Shown here: in pieces, positions 10,942-19,642 of the stretch
Layout of the letters: every line of letters begins with the position of its first letter
How positions within the stretch are numbered: position 1 is the first letter of the stretch
From: Leucobacter sp. PH1c
Lineage (GTDB): Bacteria > Actinomycetota > Actinomycetes > Actinomycetales > Microbacteriaceae
DNA: 64,000 nucleotides
Direction of reading: 5' to 3'
Assembly: GCF_000633415.1 (NCBI RefSeq)
Contig: NZ_AYMV01000020.1
Location: 1-64,000, forward strand
Translations under genes and position numbers: made by a program
Notes under the pieces: model-generated
Told to the model about the DNA's origin: nothing
The model's database searches: none
Seen by the model: the letters and a program-made list of their open reading frames with translations, nothing else

Positions 10942-11928
10942 TCAGTACAGGAGGTTCGCGAGGCGGCCGCGCGCGGCGATGACGCGCGGATCGGCGACGC
11001 CGACGACCTCGAAGAGCTCGAGGAGGCGCTCGCGGATCACGGCGCGATCCTCGGCGTCGCTCGCGGCGAACAGCTCGAGCAGGCGGAGGAACGCGTCCTC
11101 AATGTGCCCGCCGGAGACGTCGAGGTCGGCGACGGCGAGCTGCTCGGGCACCCCCGTGGGGGCCGCGGCCGCTGCGGAGCGGATGTCGTCCGCGGAGTGG
11201 CCGCTCAGGCGGTGGAGCAGGCGCATCTGCACGAGCGCTGCGCGGGCTGCGGCGTCGGCCGGGGCCTTCGCGAGCACGGCCTCCCACTCGGCGATGGCGC
11301 CGGCGAAGTCGCCGCGCTCCCCCGCCTCGACCGCGGCGAGGTGCGCCTCGGGGATCTGGGGCTCGGCGGGCACGGCGGGTTCGTCGCCCGCGTCGGGCGC
11401 GGAGACGCGGCCGACCACGCCGTGCTGTTCGGCGAGCTGGAGCAACTGCACGAAGAGCTCGCGCACCTGCGGCTCGGGCTGCACGCCCTGGAACAGCGGC
11501 ACCGGGCGGCCGCCGACGAGGGCGACGACGCTCGGCACGGTCTCGGCCTGGAACGCCTGCGCGAGCCCGGGGCTCGCGTCGACGTCCACGCGGGCGAGCA
11601 TCGCGCGCCCATCGAGCTCGCGCGTGATCTCTTCGAGCACGGGGGTGAGCGCCTGCGCGGGCTCGCTCCACGACGCACCCAGCACGAAGACGACGGGCAC
11701 GATGCTCGAGAGCTGCGCGACCGACTCGAAGGCGGCGTCGGTGACGTCCATCACGAGCGAGGGCACGTCCACGACGCGGGAGTCTGCGCCGGCCCCACCG
11801 GCTGCGGCGGACGGGCCTCCGGCAGCCGGGGCGCCCGGGGCGCCTGCTGCACCGGCCTGGCCGCGCGCGGCGAGGTGGCTCAGGTCGACCCCGCCTCCGG
11901 GGATCCGTTCGGGCATCTGCTGGGCCAT
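10942..11928 (-). CDS. CnoX/YbbN-like thioredoxin-TPR protein without CXXC
   Basis: An Ala/Gly/Pro-rich N-terminal segment (to about residue 50) is followed by a thioredoxin-fold domain (about 55-165; VVFVLGASWSEPAQALTPVLEE, VDVDASPGLAQAF, VPSVVALVGGRPV) and a C-terminal tetratricopeptide-like helical domain (about 190-325). The active-site CXXC is replaced by SWSEP, so it cannot do thiol-disulfide exchange. This is the layout of CnoX/YbbN, a holdase co-chaperone that hands clients to GroEL or DnaK. It starts with ATG after GAGGAA, two bases from the upstream membrane-protein gene, and is likely in one operon with it. Confidence 0.8.
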   Translation of the reverse strand: MAQQMPERIPGGGVDLSHLAARGQAGAAGAPGAPAAGGPSAAAGGAGADSRVVDVPSLVMDVTDAAFESVAQLSSIVPVVFVLGASWSEPAQALTPVLEEITRELDGRAMLARVDVDASPGLAQAFQAETVPSVVALVGGRPVPLFQGVQPEPQVRELFVQLLQLAEQHGVVGRVSAPDAGDEPAVPAEPQIPEAHLAAVEAGERGDFAGAIAEWEAVLAKAPADAAARAALVQMRLLHRLSGHSADDIRSAAAAAPTGVPEQLAVADLDVSGGHIEDAFLRLLELFAASDAEDRAVIRERLLELFEVVGVADPRVIAARGRLANLLY

Positions 11929-11930
11929 GG

Positions 11931-13940
11931 TCAGTTCCTCACTCCCACGAGCTCGCTCGTCACGCCGAGCAGCTCGATCTGGGTTCCGGCGGTCTTGCTG
12001 GGCACGAAGAAGAGCATCTGGTGCGCGACTTCCTGCACGAGTCGGTCCTGCTCGCCGGTGAGCCCGGAGAGCGCGGTCACGGCGTCCTTCGCCTGCGGCT
12101 TGTACCGGCCGCCGTCCGCATCGACGATCTGCTCCTCGATCACCGTGGTGGCGACGAGCGCACCGCCCGCGCCCGTGGAGAGCGCGACGGGCTTCGCGTC
12201 GCCCTGCCGCGCGGCGACGGAGAACTTCATCGTCTGCCCCTTGGCGTCGGAGGAGGCCTGCGCCTCCTCAGCGCGGGCCTTGCCGTAGCTGTCGAGCAGC
12301 GTGTCGGTGTCGAGGTCGAAGAGTGCCGCCTGCTCGGCGTCCTTCCCGTTCTGCAGCAGCGCGGCGTAGGCCTCGCCGACCTTGCCCGGGGCGAGCACGA
12401 GCGTCTCGATATCGTTCGAGAGGAGCGCCGTCCCGTCCTCCGCGGGCGCGGCCTGCGGCATCGAGATGCCGCCGCGAAGCGCGATCACTCGGGAGACGAG
12501 GTAGTTCTGGTGCGGATCCTCCTGCGTGAGGAGCAGCGCGAGCGACGGCGAAGCAGCCGTCTCGGCGCTCGCGTCGGCGCCGTCCGCGGTCTCCGCGGGG
12601 GCCGCGCCGCCCGCGGTCGATGCGACGGTGACGAACAGCGTGCGCGGCCAGCCCTCAGTGCTCTGCACCAGCTGGTAGTCGAGCGCCTGATCCGTGAGGC
12701 GCGGCGGCACAACCGCGTAGTCGGGCTGCGCGGCGCGAATCGTGTAGTTGGCGGTGCGCTGCGCGAGCGCGTCGCCCGTGAAGCGCTCGGCGAGCACGGT
12801 CGCGTCGAGCTCATCATCGCCCTGGGCTGCCGTGTCTGCGACGCGCTCGACGATGCGGTCGAGCTGCCCCTCGGTCACGGGGACGGGGGCGACCGCCGAC
12901 GCGGTGGGCGCGGGCGCCTCCGCGGTCGGGCTGGGCTGCTCGAGCTGCGGCCAGTAGCCGGCGGAGCAGCCGGTGAGCGCGAAGACGGCCGTGAGTCCGA
13001 GCGCGGGGAGGGCAGCGCGGCGCAGGCCGCGACGGCGCGGCTCCGCTCGCCGCTGGGCCGCGTCTCCGCCGGCCGCGGGGCTCGCGCCCTCAGCTGAGCT
13101 CGCGCCGCTCGCCGGAGCACCGGCTCCTGCCGCGGATCCCGCTCCCGCCGCCGCACTTGCCGCGGTCTCGGTCGTGGGAGCCGCGGTCCCCTTCGGGGTG
13201 CGCGAGAACGCATTGCGAATGCCCTGCAGCGGCCCCTTCCGCCCACGGCGCGGGCCGAGCCCGCGCCGGTCGTGATCGACCGCGAGGAGGTACAGCACAC
13301 CGCCGACGAGGGCGAGCACAGCGCCGCCAACGAGGAGCGGACCGGCCCACGGGGTGTTGCGGTCCTGGGCCCAGACGAGCGAGACGTCCTTCGGCACGGG
13401 CTGCGTGCCGTCGGAGGCGATGAGCACGGACTGATCCGCCGCCAGCGAGACGGGCACGCGGAGCGTCTCGGTCTCGGTGCCGGTGCCGGCCTCGTCGATC
13501 ACCCGCTCCTCAAGCCAGAGGTCCGAGCCGCGCGGGTCGAGCCCGGTGTCGGACGCGGCCTCCTCGGCGGCGACGGCGTCGCTCGCTGCGGCGTCGCTCG
13601 CGGGCGCATCGGTGATCGCGGGCGCGATGAGCGCGCTCAGCAGCTTCTCACCACGCGTGTCCACGGAGAGCTCGGCGTGCGAGAACGGCTCGAGCCAGCC
13701 GCGCACATCACGGGTGGCGCCCGTCGCGACGAAGGCGTTCTCGCCCTTCACGACGACGTTCGCCTGACCCGGGACCTTCGCGAAGTCGGCGCCGTCGATC
13801 ACGGCGTAGGCGGTCTCGGACTTCGTGTCGACCGGGAAGCTGATCTCCGCGGGACCGGCCAGGAAGGTTCGCTGGCCGAGACCGAGGATCAGCAGCACGC
13901 CGGAGAGCGCGAGCGTCGCAATCGCAAGCACGTATCGCAC
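11931..13940 (-). CDS. membrane protein with an internal lipoprotein signal sequence (apparent fusion)
   Basis: I do not recognise a named family. The 669-residue product has a membrane helix at residues 1-25, an extracellular part, a second helix at about 200-221, a basic stretch, and a long Ala/Gly/Ser/Thr linker (about 250-298). At 301-326 follows a textbook lipoprotein signal: Arg-rich start, hydrophobic core, then LTGC with the lipobox Cys at 325. The rest (about 326-669) is an extracellular domain. It looks like a membrane protein joined to a lipoprotein, so the second signal would act as a third membrane helix or an internal anchor. It starts with GTG after AGGAG and leads the operon with the CnoX-like gene. 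Confidence 0.7.
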   Translation of the reverse strand: MRYVLAIATLALSGVLLILGLGQRTFLAGPAEISFPVDTKSETAYAVIDGADFAKVPGQANVVVKGENAFVATGATRDVRGWLEPFSHAELSVDTRGEKLLSALIAPAITDAPASDAAASDAVAAEEAASDTGLDPRGSDLWLEERVIDEAGTGTETETLRVPVSLAADQSVLIASDGTQPVPKDVSLVWAQDRNTPWAGPLLVGGAVLALVGGVLYLLAVDHDRRGLGPRRGRKGPLQGIRNAFSRTPKGTAAPTTETAASAAAGAGSAAGAGAPASGASSAEGASPAAGGDAAQRRAEPRRRGLRRAALPALGLTAVFALTGCSAGYWPQLEQPSPTAEAPAPTASAVAPVPVTEGQLDRIVERVADTAAQGDDELDATVLAERFTGDALAQRTANYTIRAAQPDYAVVPPRLTDQALDYQLVQSTEGWPRTLFVTVASTAGGAAPAETADGADASAETAASPSLALLLTQEDPHQNYLVSRVIALRGGISMPQAAPAEDGTALLSNDIETLVLAPGKVGEAYAALLQNGKDAEQAALFDLDTDTLLDSYGKARAEEAQASSDAKGQTMKFSVAARQGDAKPVALSTGAGGALVATTVIEEQIVDADGGRYKPQAKDAVTALSGLTGEQDRLVQEVAHQMLFFVPSKTAGTQIELLGVTSELVGVRN

Positions 13941-14198
13941 GTGAGCTCCTCACATTTCGTTGTCGGGATCCTGCGCCGGCGACGGTGGCCCCCGGTGCGT
14001 GCTCCGGATCCCTCAGCGTTCAACGCTACCGGAGCTTTCCGTGTGGCACATGCGGAGGCCCCTGATTTCGCCTCGCGCGCACTCAGATCCCCGCGCGGGA
14101 CACCCGGATGTGAACTATCATGAACCCTTACATGCCTGCGCCGCCACCCCCGGGTGCGTCACGCGCGGGAACACCCCGTTTCAGATCCCGGAGAGCAC

Positions 14199-17100
14199 GT
14201 GTCCGAAGCAGCCCAGCCCTTCTCCCCCGCCTTCCGCGGCTACAACCGCGAGGAGGTCGACGAACGGCTCGGAGCACTGACGGGGCACATCGCCACGCTG
14301 CAGTCGCACCTCGAGGCGGTGCAGTCCGCGCACCAGCAGGCGTCCACGCTCGGGCAGGAGCAGCGCCAGCTGATCGCCGAGCTGCAGGAGCAGGTCGCGG
14401 AGCTCGGGGCGAGCGGCTACTCGGGACTCGGCCTCCGCGTGGAGAAGAGCCTGCAGGTCGCCGAGGATCACGCCCAGCGACTCATGGCCCAGGCCGATCT
14501 CGACGCGGAGAAGCTGCGCCGCAGCTCCGAGGAGGAGAGCGCCCGCGTGCTCGCCGCGGCGCAGGCCCGCGCCGACGAGCTCGTCCGCTCCGCGTCCGAG
14601 CAGGCGGAGGTGCTCATCACGGGGGCGCGCACCGACACCGCGGAGCAGGACGCTGCGGCGAACGCTGAGCGCGAGCGACTGATTGACGAGGCGCGTCGCG
14701 CGGCCGAGCTGACGCGCAGCACCGCGGAGCGCGAAGCGCAGGCGGAGCGCGAGGGCGCGCACCGCGCGGCGCAGGCCGAGCTCGCGACGGCGCAGGCGGA
14801 GGCGGAGCGGGTCACGGCTGCGGCACGCGCCGCGGCCGAGGAGCTCCGGGGCGAGACCGAGCACCGCGCAGTCACGCTGTCGCGCCAGCAAGAGGAGAGC
14901 GAGCGGGAAGCCGAGCTCGAGCGCGCCCGGCTCGTGCGCGAGGGCGAGCGCGCCCGCGCGGAGTTCGAGGCAGCCCGGCAGCGGGAGGAGGCGGAGCAGG
15001 AGGAGCGCTTCACGGAGCGCTCGCGCCAGCTCGAAGCCGACGCCGACGCGCAGCGCCGCGCGCTCACCACCGAGATGGACACGCTTCGCGGCCGCATCGC
15101 GCAGGAGCGCGAGGAGCACGACGCCGCCCTCGCGAGCGAGCGCGAACAGCACGACCGTCGCATCGCGTTCGAGCAGCAGACGCACCAGGACCGGGCGGCG
15201 CAGGAGCGGGCCGAGCACGAGGCGGCGATCGCGCGCGAGCTCGAGGCGCACCGCGCCGAGCTCGAGACACTCACGGCGCAGACGAACCGCGAGCAGGAGC
15301 GCCTCACCGCGCTCGCTTCCCAGGAGCGCGCCGACGAGCAGAGCGCGCAGGAAGCCGAACTGGCCGCTGCCCGCGACGCGCAGGAGCAGCTGCTGAGCGG
15401 CGAGTTCGCGGCGCATCGCGAGCGCATCGCCTCCGAGCGCGAGACCCACGACGCGGAACTCGCGCGCGAGCGCGCACAGCACGATGAGTCGCTCCGCGCC
15501 GCGATCGTCGCGCACGAGGCACGTCTCCGCGATGAGCAGGAGGCGCACGAGTCGCGGATCGACACCGAGCGCACGCAGCAGCGCACGGAGCTCGACAGCG
15601 AGCGAGAGGCGCACGACGCCACGCTCGCCGCCGAGCGGGAGGCGCACGACGCCCGCATCGCCGCCGAGAGCGAGACGCACGAGACCCGAATCGCGAGCGA
15701 AAGCGAGGCGCACGACGCCCGCATCGCGAGCGAGCGGGAGGCCCACGAGGCCGCCATCGCGAGCGAGCGCGCCGCGCACGAGGAGCGGATCGCGACGGAG
15801 CGGGCCGCGCACGAGGAGGGCATCGCCGCTGAGCAGGCCGAGCACGCCGAGCGCATCGCCGCCGAGCGAGCGAGCCACGACGAGGCGCTCGCCACCGAGC
15901 GTGCGGGGCAGGCCCAGGAGCTCGCGGCGACGCGCGACGCGCAGGAGTCCGCGCTCGCGGCCGAGCTCGCCGCGCACGAGACCCGCATCAGCGAGGAGCG
16001 CAGCGCTCACGAGGAGCGCATCGGCTCGGAGCTCGTCACCCACCAGGATCGCGTGATCACCGAGTGGGCCGCGCACCGCGAGCAGATCGAGGCGGAGCAG
16101 CGCACGCACGCCGACGAGGTCGCGACCGCCCGCGAACGCGCCGCGCAGCTCGCCGAGCGGGAGCGCGCCGCGCACGAGTCGAGCCTGGCCGACGCGGCCA
16201 CGGTGCAGGACGAGCGCCTCAGCGCGCAGCTGATCGCGCACGAGCAGCGCATCGCGGACGAGCTCGCAGCGGAGACCGAGCGGGCCCGGATCCTGCGCGA
16301 GGAGGCTGCGGAAGCACTCGGCCTGGAGCGCGAGGAGCTGGAGCTCCGCATGGAGCGCGAGCGCGCGAAGCTCGCGGCCGACCTCGCCCGTGAGCGCGAC
16401 GAGCACGATCGCACCATCGCGACCGAGCTCGCCCAGCACGAGGAGCGAATCCGCACCGAGCGCGAGGCGCATGAGGCCGCGATCGCTCGCGAGGTGGCCG
16501 CTCAGCGCGCCGCCGTAACCGAGGAGACCGATCTGCTCCGCGCGGACACGGTCGCCGAGCTCGCCGAGTACCGCGGCACGGAGGAGGCGCAGCTCGCCGC
16601 GCAGCGCGCCGAGACCGAGGACCGCCTCCGCGAGCTGCAGGAGCGCATCGAGACCGAGAGCCGCGAGTTCGGCCTGAGCTCGACGCAGCAGCGCGAGGCC
16701 CTCGAGCAGGATCTCGCCGAGCGCCAGCGCACCGCTGCCGAGACCGCCGCGCAGGAGACCTCGGCCGTCGCGGCCGAGCTCACCGAGCTCCGCGGCCAGC
16801 TCGAGGCCGCGCGGGCCGAGTACGAGGTCATCACCCGTGACGCCGCGCAGGAGGCGCGCACCACGCGCGCCGCAGCCGAGCGGCAGGCCGCGGAGATCGT
16901 GCTCGAGGCGGAGCGCCGCGCGCAGGCGACGTTCGCCGCTGCCGAGGACCGCGCCTCCAAGGTGCTCGCGGCCGCGGAGGACCGCATGACCCAGCTCAAG
17001 GTCGAGCGCGGCGCCGTCGCGCGCTACTTCGAGAGCCTCGGGGAGGTCATCACGAACGCGCAGAAGATGAGCACGGTCGCCGGGCGTCTCGTCGACGCGC

Positions 17101-17204
17101 CCGTCGCCGACGCGCTCACGAGCGACGATGCGCAGGGCTCCGGCGCGCAGGCCGATGCTTCCGCCGCGCCCGGCACGCAGCCGACGGACGCCTCGGCGTC
17201 CTGA
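14199..17204 (+). CDS. DivIVA-like giant coiled-coil protein with His-bearing hendecad repeats
   Basis: The start is GTG at 14199, with GGAGAG upstream. Near the N-terminus, SPAFRGYNREEVDERLGALT resembles the DivIVA membrane-targeting segment. The rest of the 1001 residues is almost all charged coiled coil with no membrane helix. The central part (about residues 305-770) is a long series of 11-residue repeats, consensus (R/S)xAHxxxIAxE, with His almost always at position 4; about 30 copies are clear. By analogy with Scy/FilP of Streptomyces and DivIVA/Wag31, it may be a polar scaffold or a cytoskeletal filament for cell shape or division. The C-terminal ~50 residues are disordered. The opposite strand is open over the same stretch, an effect of GC-rich repeats. 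Confidence 0.8.
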   Translation: MSEAAQPFSPAFRGYNREEVDERLGALTGHIATLQSHLEAVQSAHQQASTLGQEQRQLIAELQEQVAELGASGYSGLGLRVEKSLQVAEDHAQRLMAQADLDAEKLRRSSEEESARVLAAAQARADELVRSASEQAEVLITGARTDTAEQDAAANAERERLIDEARRAAELTRSTAEREAQAEREGAHRAAQAELATAQAEAERVTAAARAAAEELRGETEHRAVTLSRQQEESEREAELERARLVREGERARAEFEAARQREEAEQEERFTERSRQLEADADAQRRALTTEMDTLRGRIAQEREEHDAALASEREQHDRRIAFEQQTHQDRAAQERAEHEAAIARELEAHRAELETLTAQTNREQERLTALASQERADEQSAQEAELAAARDAQEQLLSGEFAAHRERIASERETHDAELARERAQHDESLRAAIVAHEARLRDEQEAHESRIDTERTQQRTELDSEREAHDATLAAEREAHDARIAAESETHETRIASESEAHDARIASEREAHEAAIASERAAHEERIATERAAHEEGIAAEQAEHAERIAAERASHDEALATERAGQAQELAATRDAQESALAAELAAHETRISEERSAHEERIGSELVTHQDRVITEWAAHREQIEAEQRTHADEVATARERAAQLAERERAAHESSLADAATVQDERLSAQLIAHEQRIADELAAETERARILREEAAEALGLEREELELRMERERAKLAADLARERDEHDRTIATELAQHEERIRTEREAHEAAIAREVAAQRAAVTEETDLLRADTVAELAEYRGTEEAQLAAQRAETEDRLRELQERIETESREFGLSSTQQREALEQDLAERQRTAAETAAQETSAVAAELTELRGQLEAARAEYEVITRDAAQEARTTRAAAERQAAEIVLEAERRAQATFAAAEDRASKVLAAAEDRMTQLKVERGAVARYFESLGEVITNAQKMSTVAGRLVDAPVADALTSDDAQGSGAQADASAAPGTQPTDASAS
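15100..16500 (+). repeat. 33-bp degenerate repeats coding hendecads
   Basis: Units of 33 bases, each coding 11 residues of the type REAHDARIASE, run in tandem with interruptions. The most regular block, about nine consecutive units, lies at about 15600-15900. Confidence 0.85.
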
Positions 17205-17215
17205 TCCACCACCGG

Positions 17216-17266
17216 CCCCGGTAGGGCGCGCACTCGGGCTGCGGCCCGCGCGCCCGGCCGGGGCTT
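17216..17266 (+). terminator. terminator of the coiled-coil gene
   Basis: Nested stems GGGCGCGC/GCGCGCCC (17224-17231 with 17248-17255) and outer CCCCGG/CCGGGG are followed by CTTT. It sits between the coiled-coil gene and RNase HI. Confidence 0.6.
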
Positions 17267-17305
17267 TGTACTCCCCCACCGCACTCGCTCTGACAGACTG
17301 GACCC

Positions 17306-17839
17306 ATGACTCTTACCGCGGCAGCAGACGGATCGGCACTCGGCAATCCCGGACCGGCCGGGTGGGCCTGGGTGATCGACGAGCAGCAGTGGCGCGCCGG
17401 CGGGTGGCCCAAGGCCACGAACAACCAGGGCGAGCTGATGGCGGTGCTCGATCTGCTCCTCGCGACTGCGGAGCGCGCCGAGGAGCCGCTCCTCATCCTG
17501 TGCGACAGCCAGTACGTCATCAACTCGGTGACGCAGTGGATGCCGGGCTGGAAGCGACGCGGCTGGCGCAAGGCCGACGGCAAGCCCGTGCTCAACCGCG
17601 ATCTGCTCGAGCGGATCGATGAGGCTCTCATCGGCCGCACGGTGCGCTTCGAGTGGGTGAAGGGCCACGTGGGGCACCCCCTGAACGAGGCGGCCGACGA
17701 TCGCGCGCGCGCTGCGGCGACCGCGTTCAAGGCGGGCCGGGCACCCGACGCAGGCCCCGGTCTCGCCGGCGCTCCCGCCCGTACCGCGCCCGCGGTGGAC
17801 GTGGAGCCCGCTGCGCCGTCGGCGCCGACGCTCTTCTGA
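17306..17839 (+). CDS. ribonuclease HI with C-terminal tail
   Basis: RNase HI cuts the RNA strand of RNA-DNA hybrids. The metal-binding carboxylates are in place: Asp8 (ADGSALGNPGP), Glu43 (NNQGELMAV), Asp67 (LCDSQYVI) and Asp131 (NEAADDRAR), with His124 in the flexible loop (KGHVGHP). The fold ends near residue 145; the remaining ~30 residues are a Pro/Ala tail of unknown use. CAGACT lies six bases before the ATG and no ribosome site is seen, so the message may be leaderless. Confidence 0.93.
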   Translation: MTLTAAADGSALGNPGPAGWAWVIDEQQWRAGGWPKATNNQGELMAVLDLLLATAERAEEPLLILCDSQYVINSVTQWMPGWKRRGWRKADGKPVLNRDLLERIDEALIGRTVRFEWVKGHVGHPLNEAADDRARAAATAFKAGRAPDAGPGLAGAPARTAPAVDVEPAAPSAPTLF

Positions 17840-17943
17840 GCCGGGCGAGCGGATCCCGGGCGCACCGCCCGGTCAGGGTCATCCCGCTCGGAGCTCGGAG
17901 CCTCGGAGCCTCCGGGCGAACTGCTCCTCGCGCAGGGCGGTAG

Positions 17944-18225
17944 CTAGGAGAGCCGCCAGCAGTGCGCGTGGTAGTGCCGCCGATCCTGCACGGCTGCGGA
18001 GTCCCCGAACAGGTGTTCGGCGGACCAGGCGACGACGTGCGCTTGCCCGATCGGGATCCCGGACCCGCAGTCCGGGCAGCGGTACTCCTTCTCGGCGCGC
18101 GACGCCGAAATCTCCCGGACGAACCACTCGCGTCCGCGGCGGCTCACGCGCTGCGCACCACCGTTCGCGAGGCGGGTGACATCGCGCAGCTCAGATGGCT
18201 GCGCGCGACGGTGCTTGCGCGGCAT
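17944..18225 (-). CDS. small zinc-binding protein of unknown function
   Basis: A basic 93-residue protein. A CPDCG motif at about residues 50-54, with HVVAW and a final HYHAHCW, gives a Cys2/His-Cys set that looks like a zinc ribbon. Similar short proteins are conserved in actinobacteria without a known role. It starts with ATG 12 bases after the stop of the transglycosylase-like gene, so the two are probably cotranscribed. Confidence 0.7.
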   Translation of the reverse strand: MPRKHRRAQPSELRDVTRLANGGAQRVSRRGREWFVREISASRAEKEYRCPDCGSGIPIGQAHVVAWSAEHLFGDSAAVQDRRHYHAHCWRLS

Positions 18226-18237
18226 TCCGGGGATCCC

Positions 18238-18897
18238 CTACCACCAGTGGTTGGCGGTCCAGAAGGCGTACGCCTGCGCCCAGCTCCCGTACCGGTCGGT
18301 CGCGTAGCCGCTCGCCCACCGCAGGTTGTCGATCGGGTCGTAGCCGTTGCCGGGAACCTTGCTGCAGGGGTACGCCTGGATCAGCCCGCAGGCGCCCGAG
18401 CTCGCGTTCGTCGCGTTCGGGTTCCAGCCGCTCTCCTTGGAAGCGATGAAGTCGACGTAGCCCCAGTCGCCCTCGGCGATGCCGGCGGCGCCCATCCACT
18501 CGGCGGGCGAGCCGCCCCCGGAGTACTTCGGCGGCGCGCCGAGCCCGGCGCTCGATCCGCCGGCCTCGCGTTCCGCGGCGAGCTTGGCCTCCTCGGCCTC
18601 CTTCTTCGCCTTCTCCTCGGCCTCCTTCTTCTTCCGCTCCTCCTCGGGATCGGGAAGCTGGACGACGGGAACCTCGGCGTAGACCAGGTCAGCCTCGGGC
18701 GACACGTTGGGCGTGAACTCCTGGTGGATCCGCTCCTGGAACGCCTGGTAGGCGAGCGCCTCGTCGTCCGCCTGCGCGCTCGGCAGCGCGAAGGGCGCGA
18801 TGACGGCAGCGCCGAGGAAGCCCACGACGGCGAGCCCCGCGATGGGGCCACGCAGCCGGAAGCGACGGGAGGCGGAGGAAGAGTTCAGAGAAGCCAC
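18238..18897 (-). CDS. secreted transglycosylase-like protein
   Basis: The 219-residue product has an Arg-rich N-terminus and a hydrophobic segment ending in ALPSAQA (cleavage near residue 43), so it is exported or anchored. A Lys/Glu-rich coiled stretch (about 82-112) leads to a C-terminal domain with IASKESGWNPNATN, SGACGLIQAYP and the ending WAQAYAFWTANHWW. This is the lysozyme-like fold of Rpf/transglycosylase relatives, with Glu of the KESGW motif as the likely catalytic acid. The role is probably in cell-wall turnover. It starts with GTG behind a good promoter (18907-18935). Confidence 0.8.
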   Translation of the reverse strand: MASLNSSSASRRFRLRGPIAGLAVVGFLGAAVIAPFALPSAQADDEALAYQAFQERIHQEFTPNVSPEADLVYAEVPVVQLPDPEEERKKKEAEEKAKKEAEEAKLAAEREAGGSSAGLGAPPKYSGGGSPAEWMGAAGIAEGDWGYVDFIASKESGWNPNATNASSGACGLIQAYPCSKVPGNGYDPIDNLRWASGYATDRYGSWAQAYAFWTANHWW

Positions 18898-18906
18898 AAT
18901 GTAACG

Positions 18907-18935
18907 ATTCTATCTCAGCAACGGCTCGGGGACAA
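18907..18935 (-). promoter_or_regulatory. promoter of the transglycosylase-like gene
   Basis: TTGTCC (18930-18935) and TAGAAT (18907-18912) on the minus strand are 17 bases apart. The -10 ends nine bases before the GTG, giving a very short leader or none. Confidence 0.65.
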
Positions 18936-19642
18936 CGCGGCCGGGAATTCTCCCAGCACCGCCGGGACGGAGCCGTGCGGACTGCCCTGACTTGACGGAG
19001 CAAGTCCTCCGCAAATTCCCGCATTCCCCTGACGAGAATGGCAGCACTACGAGATGAAGTGCGACATGAGCGATCCTCGCTCTCACGTGTAGTGAGCAGT
19101 ACGTACCGCTTTGATCAGCGCGCCAACCGGGAAGATGCACAGTAGGCGTGCGCCAGGAACGCCGCTCATCACGTACGGCACCCCACAGGCGTTCCCAGGG
19201 TGTGCTTTCAGATCAACGACGGTCCGCACACGATGCGAAGTTCATGCGCCCTGCGCACAGGGAACCATGAGCCACACATCGCCCTCGAGTACGGAAGGAC
19301 AATGCTCGATATTCCTGCGCTTCACTCTGTCTCATAGAGATGTAGCTTCATCGTCGGAGCGCGAGTGCAGGCATCTTCCTCAATCAGGTCTGTCCTCGCC
19401 GGTGTTGTCGTGAACGAGGGTTTGGGTGTGTGCTGCGTGTACGGGTGGAGGGCTGCAATGTCGAAGCAGGAAACCCCACTATGAGCTTGCTCGGCAGGGA
19501 ATGGAAGAGCGTCGTCTTGCGTCGCTCACTCAGTTCTTTGTCCGGCGGAGCGGGCCAGCCCAGTGAGCCTGGGCTCACTCGGCACCCCGGAGGGTCTCAT
19601 CCAATCAACCTGCTCTCCCGGCGAGCACAGTGTCAGACTGCA
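18936..19642. other. gene-free stretch in low-G+C island
   Basis: G+C is visibly lower here than in the flanks. No reading frame has a plausible start, composition or known motif, and I see no tRNA, integrase or insertion-sequence ends. A 7-8-bp hairpin at 19562-19579 may end transcription of the lipoprotein gene. Confidence 0.5.
19562..19579 (-). terminator. possible terminator of the peptide/lipoprotein pair
   Basis: AGTGAGCC and GGCTCACT form a hairpin about 63 bases after the lipoprotein stop. The stem is short. Confidence 0.35.

Noticed and set aside
14181-17279. 1032-codon open frame on the minus strand opposite the coiled-coil gene
   Set aside because: The sense strand has a ribosome site, DivIVA-like start and regular hendecads. 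The antisense frame is a by-product of GC-rich repeats of GAG/GCG codons and codes only Leu/Arg/Gly-rich sequence.
19384-19578. 64-codon minus-strand frame in the low-G+C island
   Set aside because: No ribosome site, no recognisable motif and it contains the hairpin that may end the lipoprotein message.
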